Assembly: GCA_902790215.1 (NCBI GenBank)
Contig: CADAQX010000007.1
Span: forward strand, 45,589-109,588
Direction of reading: 5' to 3'
Origin: an uncultured Bacteroidota bacterium
GTDB taxonomy: Bacteria; Bacteroidota; Bacteroidia; Bacteroidales; P3
DNA length: 64,000 bases
Below the pieces are notes generated by a model that was given only the letters and a program-made list of their open reading frames with translations, ran no database searches and was not told the origin of the DNA. Positions within the stretch are counted from its first letter, which is position 1, and each line of letters opens with the position of its first letter. Below, one piece after another: positions 57,519 through 64,000 of this stretch. The position numbers and the translations under genes are program-made.

Positions 57519-60500
57519 ATGGACAACATCCCAATAGACGATAGGCATATCCGTGTTTTTATCTCCTCCACGTTCCGTGACATGGAGAAGGAACGAGAAC
57601 AATTAATCAAAAAAGTGTTCCCTATGCTGCGTAAAAAAGCAGCCAAGAGGGGTGTTGTCGTTACCGAATTGGATTTGCGATGGGGTGTTACACAGGAGGA
57701 GTCGGAAAATGGAAAGGTGTTAGAAATCTGTCTGAATGAGATAGACAACTCGCGTCCTTTTTTCATAGGTTTGTTAGGAGACCGTTATGGTTGGTGTCCG
57801 TCTGAGCTTGAATTAGATAAGAACCACAATATAGAAGAGCTATTTCCTTGGGTTCGTCAGGCAATAGCCGAGGGAAAAAGTGTGACAGAGATGGAGTTCC
57901 TTTATGGGGCACTATCACCACAATTGTTTCAAGACAAGCATATCGATGCCTACTTTTGGATAAAGAAGAATGCAGCCAATGATGATGAGAGATTAGAAAA
58001 GCTGAAGATTGAGGTACGAGAAAATCTTAACTATCCTTGCGCCGAGTACACGTCGCCCAGTGATTTAGGGAATCAGGTGGCAGCCATCTTCGAGAAAATA
58101 TTAGATGAGCGTTTCCCACAGCAGCAGCTTTCTGAAGTGGATAGTTTTCGCCTCGAACAAGAACTGTATAAGTCGAGGTTGACAAGAACGTTTCTTCCTA
58201 TCGAGCAAAATATCAAAGTGCTGGACACGTTCCTGCAAGACGATGAAAAAAATGTCATCGCATTAGTGGGAGAGCAGGGCAGCGGCAAATCTGCGACAAT
58301 GGCCAATTGGACAGCACATTTGAAGGACAAAACGGATTATCATTGCATAACTTGTTTTATGCAGGCTTCGAACAACGGAGCAGATATAAACTATGTGCTT
58401 AGTTATGTGAATGAGGAACTAAGGAAACTATTGGGTTCGGACATTACTGACAATCCAGTGGTAACAAATAACGACGAGGAGGATACCTTTAAACAATTAT
58501 TTCAAGAGGCACAGAAAAGTATGAATTTGCTTCTGATTTTGGATGGTATCAATGTTTTAGATGAACCCGAAGCCAAGTTCTTGAATTGGTTGCCAGACAT
58601 CTTCAATGGGGGTAAAATCATCCTTACTACAACAGAGGAGGATGCCACTTACCAATTTGTTGTAAGAAAATGTTATGACATTGCCAACATGTCCATAATG
58701 GATGATGGTAAGGCAAAGGAGCAGTATATTGACCTGTTTTTGGGGCAATATGGCAAGTCACTCTCTGTAGAGCAAAAAAATAAACTTGCACTATCGCCAA
58801 TTACAAGCAACCCAGGCATACTACATACCATATTGGTGGAGTTGAAGAACAATTGTAACTACGAGAATTTAGACAAAGCAACTGACATATTTTCAAAAGC
58901 AAAGAACATAGATGACATATATCGTATCATTTTTTACAAAGCAGTGGAAACATTCGGAGATGAGTTTGTTTGCAGAGCATTACTTTCTATTGCAATTTCT
59001 CGTAATGGGCTTGACGAAAAGACACTAATGGCCATTACCGAAACAGTTCCTCTTCATTGGTCGCAATTCTTCTGTGCATTCAGTGAACACTTGTTTTTGC
59101 ACAATGGATTCATATCCTTTATCAATAATGTGTTTAAGGAAGTAGTATTGTCAATGTTTACCGCAGATCAAATACAAATAGTTCGTATGTATATACGTGC
59201 ACACCTGAATATAGAAGAGAATCTAATACACTATTTTGTTCCTGAATTTGCATATCAATTGTGGAAATCAAACGATTGTAAGGAGTTAAATAAATATATT
59301 TCGAACCGAATAACATTATCGAACCTTGTACTATATGACGAATACCATTTGAGAAAATATTGGGCAACATTATCTGAAGTTCACCTTCCCAGATGGAAGT
59401 GGAGGTACTATAGGATATTTGATGGTTACGAACTCAATTGGATTGGCAAACTTAACTCAATTGCTTTTTTCATGTTCAGACTTGGAGAATATCGATTAAG
59501 TTTGCATTACTCCATACAGGAGATAATTCACGATAAAATCTTCCTACATCAAAAACTTAGTAGAGAGGATAAGAATCTTGCCTACTACTATATGTTTTTT
59601 TCTATGCTTTGTATGTCTGATTCACTATTGTTAGCTGGGCATGTCAAGCTGGCATTGATAATTGCTAAACTACTTCGCAAAGTTACAGATAAGCATCCAG
59701 ACATCAATCAGAGCGCATATTGCAATACCATAGCAAAAGCATTAATTGGTGACTGTCAAAGGCTTCTTGGTAAAAAAAATGATGCGTCAGAACTGTTTGA
59801 CAAATTATTAAGAGATGACAAGACTGACGAAACAAAAGACGAGTTTGATGAAGAAGCGAGGCTGATAACATTATTGAATGCTATTGACGCATATTTGGAA
59901 ACCGACTCGGAAAAAGCAGAATGTTGTTTTACGGAAGCGTCAAATATATGCGAGTCTTATATAAAGAAATTTCCTAATTATGGAGAAATATATACTAATC
60001 TTTTGCTTAAGGCAATTCAAATATACTCAAAAGATACAGCCAAGGTGAAACTGTTTATGGAAAAGGCATTGGAAGTGGAAGCAATCACAATTCAAGCAGG
60101 TGCTTCCATTAACAATGTCACAATGGCTTTCGTATATTCGTCATTGGCTTCTATTTTGGCAGAAGAAGAGCCGATAAAAGCTCAACAATATTGCGACAGA
60201 GTGCTCAATGAGTATCTAATAAATGTGGATGACAAGTTCTCCTTATTGATTTCATTATCTTCTTGTGTAATGGTATATTCATTAACTGGCAATTTTGTAA
60301 AGGCAAGAGAGGTATATGACAGACTAATAAAACTACCAATGGACTTTAAACCATTAGGAGACAGCATGGCAGTAGAAATGCAAAGTATTATGGAACTATG
60401 TCATGGAATCATTGAGTACGAGCATGATGCGGAGCTGGGGATAAAATGCTACCTTGATTCGATAGCAGGTTTTGAGACGATAGATGTTTCGATTGAAAAT

Positions 60501-60947
60501 GTGTATATTTACGCGATGGCTTACGATAAACTTGGTAGAGCACTATTTATTAAAGAGAATAATGACGATGCGCTACAATATCTTGAGAAAGCGGTATCTT
60601 TGTATAATCATTATATGTCAGAGGTAAATGATGCTATTACTATTTACAAGATTATGGATGTAAATAATTTAATCGGGGAAATATTACTCTCTTCTGGTGA
60701 AATAAAAGAAGCAAAGAAAATCATACAAGTTAATCTTGAGAAAGCAAAGACGCTACAGCCTAAAAACTCAAGTGGTTATACAATAATTGCAAACACATAT
60801 ACTGCAATGGCAGATGTGCTTATTGCAGAGGGTAAGAAGCTCGATGCACAACCTTATCACATCAAGGCAATAGATGCCGCACAAGAAGGAAACCTCGGTG
60901 ACGAATTTATTGAAAGATTAAAGAATTGCTTATCTCGGGTATCATAA
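57519..60947 (+). CDS. DUF4062-STAND NTPase with helical repeats
   Basis: 1142 residues. The DUF4062 domain (about 10-200) starts RHIRVFISSTFRDMEKEREQ and contains LDLRWGVTQEESENGKVLEI and FFIGLLGDRYGWCP, a TIR/SLOG-like alpha/beta fold. A STAND-type P-loop NTPase follows: Walker A GEQGSGKS at 251-258 and Walker B LLLILDGINVL at about 337-347, then GGKIILTTTEED (sensor-like). From about 620 to the end it is all helical with TPR-like repeats (for example DDALQYLEKAVSLYNHYM). Bacterial proteins of this layout resemble Avs/NLR-type sensors and eukaryotic NPHP3/TEP1. I infer a sensor-effector that oligomerises on ligand binding, with DUF4062 as signalling or effector domain. Confidence 0.85.
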   Translation: MDNIPIDDRHIRVFISSTFRDMEKEREQLIKKVFPMLRKKAAKRGVVVTELDLRWGVTQEESENGKVLEICLNEIDNSRPFFIGLLGDRYGWCPSELELDKNHNIEELFPWVRQAIAEGKSVTEMEFLYGALSPQLFQDKHIDAYFWIKKNAANDDERLEKLKIEVRENLNYPCAEYTSPSDLGNQVAAIFEKILDERFPQQQLSEVDSFRLEQELYKSRLTRTFLPIEQNIKVLDTFLQDDEKNVIALVGEQGSGKSATMANWTAHLKDKTDYHCITCFMQASNNGADINYVLSYVNEELRKLLGSDITDNPVVTNNDEEDTFKQLFQEAQKSMNLLLILDGINVLDEPEAKFLNWLPDIFNGGKIILTTTEEDATYQFVVRKCYDIANMSIMDDGKAKEQYIDLFLGQYGKSLSVEQKNKLALSPITSNPGILHTILVELKNNCNYENLDKATDIFSKAKNIDDIYRIIFYKAVETFGDEFVCRALLSIAISRNGLDEKTLMAITETVPLHWSQFFCAFSEHLFLHNGFISFINNVFKEVVLSMFTADQIQIVRMYIRAHLNIEENLIHYFVPEFAYQLWKSNDCKELNKYISNRITLSNLVLYDEYHLRKYWATLSEVHLPRWKWRYYRIFDGYELNWIGKLNSIAFFMFRLGEYRLSLHYSIQEIIHDKIFLHQKLSREDKNLAYYYMFFSMLCMSDSLLLAGHVKLALIIAKLLRKVTDKHPDINQSAYCNTIAKALIGDCQRLLGKKNDASELFDKLLRDDKTDETKDEFDEEARLITLLNAIDAYLETDSEKAECCFTEASNICESYIKKFPNYGEIYTNLLLKAIQIYSKDTAKVKLFMEKALEVEAITIQAGASINNVTMAFVYSSLASILAEEEPIKAQQYCDRVLNEYLINVDDKFSLLISLSSCVMVYSLTGNFVKAREVYDRLIKLPMDFKPLGDSMAVEMQSIMELCHGIIEYEHDAELGIKCYLDSIAGFETIDVSIENVYIYAMAYDKLGRALFIKENNDDALQYLEKAVSLYNHYMSEVNDAITIYKIMDVNNLIGEILLSSGEIKEAKKIIQVNLEKAKTLQPKNSSGYTIIANTYTAMADVLIAEGKKLDAQPYHIKAIDAAQEGNLGDEFIERLKNCLSRVS

Positions 60948-60965
60948 TAGATATTCTTCCTGCAA

Positions 60966-62879
60966 ATGAAACTACAACAATCAATAGACAAGAAATTATC
61001 CTCCAGTGTCGGCGACCAACTTGCTGTATTCGCAGTGGTATTTGTGGCGACATTGCTCATAACTGCATTTTTATATTGGCTGTTCGGATTAGGGTACAAC
61101 TTTGTTGATTCGGTAGCGAAAAGTTTTGCTGATTTCTTCAGTAGTGACCAGTATTCCAACTATGCATACTCCAACACGGCGTTGTCAGCTACAAGTCATT
61201 GGATTAAGTGGGTAACTTTGTTGTCATGCATAGTGGGTTCGGTGGTTTTTCAGGGTTTGCTCATAGCTACTTTGACCAATGTAATACAAAACAGAGCAGA
61301 CAAGGTGAGAAACGGCGATGTGCGTTATAAGTTCAAAAACCACACCTTGATACTTGGCTATAATGAGAGCGTGCCAACGCTGGTTTCAAGAATGTGCAAA
61401 GAAGGACAGGAAGTTGTGGTGGTGGTTTCGAAGGAAGTGCCTGATTACCGAAACGCTATCAGTGACAAGATAGGAGATAGTAGAAATGTAGTCGTGTTGC
61501 GTGGTGATAGAAACAGCGGTGAGGATCTGAACTCACTCCATGTATCTAAAGCAAAGCAGGTTTATATTCTTGGAGAGGAGTCAGAGCCAAACCGTGATTT
61601 ACAAAATATTGATTGTTATCATACCATTACCAGCACAATCAAATCTGAGGTTGACTGTTACGTCCAAATCCACGAACAGGCTATTCACGACAGGGTGATT
61701 CATTCTGGAGAAACGAATATCCAATACTTCCATCCTTTCAATATGGAAGAAATATGGGCGAGGAAGGTTCTTGTTGATACAGATAATGCATATTGCAAAA
61801 TCGATTATCGCTCAGTTGATGATAACATCTCATCTATGCCTAACAAATACGTGCACTATGTGATAATAGGCTTCTCCGCGATGGGGGAAGCGATGTGCAG
61901 AGAGGCAGCATTGCTGATGCATTATCCTAACTATGTTGAACGAGGTGTGAAGTCCAAGATTACCTGTGTTGACCAACGAATGAGGCAAAAGATGCAATCA
62001 TTTATCGGTCGACACAAGACGCTGTTCGATTGTTCGGGTTATTCATTCTATAGTGTGGATGCAACAGGTAACATGACTGAAAAAACTGTTCTTACGGGCA
62101 ATGATTCAAAATTACTGGATATTGAATTTGAGTTTGTAGAAACTGACCCACAAAACATGGCGTTTCTGCAACAGTTAGAAGCGTGGAGCAATGACAACAA
62201 TCAGTTTCTGAGCATAGCTATCTGTGGGGATGATGATACGTACAATAATCAATTAGGATACTCATTGCCACAGTCTGTTTATCTGAAAGAGGTCCCTGTT
62301 TTCCTGTACCAGAAAAAGATGTATCTGAACAGAGTGGGGCATCCCATGTACAACAGCGTACAGGCTTTCGGGTATGATGACGTTGACATTTCGACAGACT
62401 CGGAAGAAATCAGGTGGGGCAAATATGTCAATTACATATATCACCAGTTATATGGGAACGATGCTGTTGCATCTGGGGCAGAGATGCGTGCTGACGCAGA
62501 AGAACTGTGGAACAGCTTGTCAATAGACAAGCGATGGTCGAATATCTATAATGCAAGCTCGCTATGGTATAAATTGCGAGGTATCGGGATAGAGAATATA
62601 CAGCAATTGGCATCCAAACAGGATGTGGTTCATGATAAGGTAGAAGTTTTGTCCGAAGTAGAACATAACCGATGGAATGTTGAACAATTGATACACGGAT
62701 ATAGGCCGGCAACACAGTCGGAGCATCAAGAGATTGCCAAGAATCCATCAATGAAAAAAGTGTACAAACAGAACTATATACATGATGACATTCGTCCGTA
62801 TGGTGAACTGGATGAGTACACCAAGGATAAGGATAGGCAACTAATTAAATATTTATTAGAATCAATTAATTACAAATGA
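60966..62879 (+). CDS. Two-TM RCK channel-like protein with C-terminal RyR domain
   Basis: 637 residues. TM1 is at about 18-43 and TM2 at 80-106, with a polar segment between them that has no GYG selectivity filter. Two RCK/TrkA-N-like Rossmann domains follow (HTLILGYNESVPTLVSRMCK from 126; HYVIIGFSAMGEAMCREAAL from about 298), an order like the CASTOR/POLLUX ion channels. The C-terminus (about 559-637) is a RyR domain: LSEVEHNRWNVEQLIHGYRP, then DIRPYGELDEYTKDKDRQLI. RyR domains in bacteria are found in predicted conflict systems and are thought to sense ligands. I infer a gated channel that opens upon a signal from the STAND protein. It starts 18 bases behind the STAND gene. Confidence 0.82.
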   Translation: MKLQQSIDKKLSSSVGDQLAVFAVVFVATLLITAFLYWLFGLGYNFVDSVAKSFADFFSSDQYSNYAYSNTALSATSHWIKWVTLLSCIVGSVVFQGLLIATLTNVIQNRADKVRNGDVRYKFKNHTLILGYNESVPTLVSRMCKEGQEVVVVVSKEVPDYRNAISDKIGDSRNVVVLRGDRNSGEDLNSLHVSKAKQVYILGEESEPNRDLQNIDCYHTITSTIKSEVDCYVQIHEQAIHDRVIHSGETNIQYFHPFNMEEIWARKVLVDTDNAYCKIDYRSVDDNISSMPNKYVHYVIIGFSAMGEAMCREAALLMHYPNYVERGVKSKITCVDQRMRQKMQSFIGRHKTLFDCSGYSFYSVDATGNMTEKTVLTGNDSKLLDIEFEFVETDPQNMAFLQQLEAWSNDNNQFLSIAICGDDDTYNNQLGYSLPQSVYLKEVPVFLYQKKMYLNRVGHPMYNSVQAFGYDDVDISTDSEEIRWGKYVNYIYHQLYGNDAVASGAEMRADAEELWNSLSIDKRWSNIYNASSLWYKLRGIGIENIQQLASKQDVVHDKVEVLSEVEHNRWNVEQLIHGYRPATQSEHQEIAKNPSMKKVYKQNYIHDDIRPYGELDEYTKDKDRQLIKYLLESINYK

Positions 62880-63862
62880 CAGAAATTAATAGGCTTTTAT
62901 TTCCAGTAGGACACGGCGGATTTGCCGCAGAAGCAATTGACAACAATTACCTATCAGTTATTGATTGCGGTTCGGATGTTTGTCCAACACGAGTGTCCAT
63001 GTATATTGATGCCCTCAAGAATCATGGATTCAACAGTGTTAACAGGCTTTTCATCACTCACTTCGATAATGATCATGTAAATTGTATTAAGGAATTAATA
63101 AACAAGTTTAAGGCAAAAAATGTAAAAGAAGTTGTGATTCCTTTTATTCCCGACGAGATGAGATATGTATACAACACATACACCAAGGGGGCGTATATGG
63201 AGTTATTAGATCTATTTGAAGAAAACGATATTAAGCCAAACAAAGTAGAAGAAGAAACATTTAGACCAAATCCTCAATATAATATATGGGAATGGAATGT
63301 CAAATGTCTGTTGACTGAGCAAGATTGGGAAAAACTACGCAATGAGTTTATTTCTAAAAGTCTTGACATAAACAATAAGGATTCTAACTACCTTGACAAC
63401 AATAGAAAAGTTATAAATTCCTGCTTTGTTTCTGCTTTTGGTAAAGGGGGACCGAATTCAAAAGGTCTAATTGTCCTATCTCAGAAATGCAAAGGTGTTG
63501 TTACGAATAAAAGTTTAATAACACAAGGTTGTCCTAAACCACTTCCTGCCACATATACAGGATGTCTCTATACTGGTGATGCAAGGCTCAAGAAAAACAC
63601 TCGAGCTGAATCATTTGTAAAGAATAATCTACACGAACAGAAGATGCTGTTGACTCAGATTCCTCACCATGGCAGTAATAATAATTCAAACAAAGAATTT
63701 GTCAATTTTTTTGATTCTGAATACTACTATTATTGTGACAATACAGATAAAAGGTTACGAAAAAACGAGCAGTTATACAATAAGTTGAGAAATTCTGGTC
63801 AATTATTGGATGTGAGGGATTGTTGCATGGATTTGATTTGGAATCAAATTGTGCTAAAGTAA
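62876..63862 (+). CDS. MBL-fold (ComEC-like) metallohydrolase
   Basis: 328 residues. The metallo-beta-lactamase motif is THFDNDHVN (H62, D64, D66, H67), with the later Asp in YTGDARLK and His in TQIPHHGSNNN, as in ComEC/Rec2-type MBL hydrolases, but no TM segments are present. Asn66-type variation is not seen and the full metal site is kept, so it should be an active hydrolase on nucleic acid or a nucleotide. The ATG overlaps the stop of the channel gene (ATGA at 62876), giving tight translational coupling. It ends the visible island. Confidence 0.85.
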   Translation: MTEINRLLFPVGHGGFAAEAIDNNYLSVIDCGSDVCPTRVSMYIDALKNHGFNSVNRLFITHFDNDHVNCIKELINKFKAKNVKEVVIPFIPDEMRYVYNTYTKGAYMELLDLFEENDIKPNKVEEETFRPNPQYNIWEWNVKCLLTEQDWEKLRNEFISKSLDINNKDSNYLDNNRKVINSCFVSAFGKGGPNSKGLIVLSQKCKGVVTNKSLITQGCPKPLPATYTGCLYTGDARLKKNTRAESFVKNNLHEQKMLLTQIPHHGSNNNSNKEFVNFFDSEYYYYCDNTDKRLRKNEQLYNKLRNSGQLLDVRDCCMDLIWNQIVLK

Positions 63863-64000
63863 CCTGTCGCTGCGGATGTTCCAGTCGTGGTTTGTTGTGT
63901 CGGATTTGCAATCATGAGCGGTCGAAAGATTTATAAGGTACCGAGGATACGCTGTCTCGAATCTTATAGCGATGGGCGTATTTCGAGGTATCACCACCGG
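63863..64000. other. Window edge, gene content undecided
   Basis: Short open frames exist on both strands: a plus-strand ATG at 63914 (MSGRKIYKVPRIRCLESYSD and on to the edge), and two minus-strand frames running in from the edge (one ending at 63854, overlapping the MBL stop, one ending at 63912). None has enough length or family likeness to be called. Confidence 0.3.

Noticed and set aside
1-64000. tRNA or rRNA genes
   Set aside because: No cloverleaf with a GGTTCGAATC-type T arm and CCA end, and no rRNA-like sequence, was seen on either strand by eye; a tRNAscan run would settle it.

Overview
The window is a 64 kb piece of a Bacteroidales-type (Bacteroidota) chromosome. The evidence is the recurring TAnnTTTG promoter box (mostly TATCTTTG, TACCTTTG or TATATTTG) 25 to 90 bases before genes, SPII lipoproteins with Bacteroidota-style signal peptides, an rpsP with a long Ala/Glu/Lys tail, a DksA-like protein without its zinc cysteines, and a CarboxypepD_reg/DUF5686 outer-membrane protein. 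I cannot name the genus.

Layout. 1-10.6 kb: a truncated secreted protein, a DUF2975/HTH pair, an M16 protease, a lipoprotein, and a leftward operon ribF - LRR protein - omega-amidase - mutS2. 10.8-22.5 kb, mostly rightward: rpsP-rimM, a DksA-like protein, a flavin reductase-like lipoprotein, a PhzF-like isomerase, a leftward double ABC ATPase, rocD, a GH3 glycosidase, then a translationally coupled trio (membrane protein, outer-membrane barrel, PHP phosphatase). 22.8-41.3 kb: a leftward RND efflux operon (adaptor - pump - TolC), a YD-repeat lipoprotein, sdaA, thiN, a leftward U32 - ThrE - radA - TSCPD operon, a dicarboxylate symporter, a DUF4332 protein and an EamA transporter.

Two accessory systems stand out. 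(1) 41.4-49.7 kb is one leftward transcription unit of nine genes. Seven of the products share a DUF2589-type core; one is fused to a glycosyltransferase-like domain, three carry a common Ig-like C-terminal module, and a zinc-ribbon protein and a distinct 261-residue companion complete the unit. (2) 55.5-63.9 kb is an AT-richer, tightly packed rightward operon: two small proteins, an M48 protease with a zinc ribbon, a membrane-hairpin zinc-ribbon protein, a DUF4062-STAND NTPase with helical repeats, a two-TM RCK channel-like protein ending in a RyR domain, and an MBL-fold hydrolase. It looks like a conflict or defence operon.

The third striking layer is non-coding. The spaces between genes are filled with composite hairpin repeats. 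Several families share one design: AT-rich short tandem arms flank a fixed GC-rich core and the arms are inverted copies of each other. One family (B) sits exactly on stop codons and supplies them to about eight genes. Related sequence has entered the tolC and thrE reading frames without breaking them. A separate 315-bp element (F) occurs three times. Because of these repeats many apparent upstream start codons lie inside repeat DNA, and the starts given here have been trimmed accordingly.
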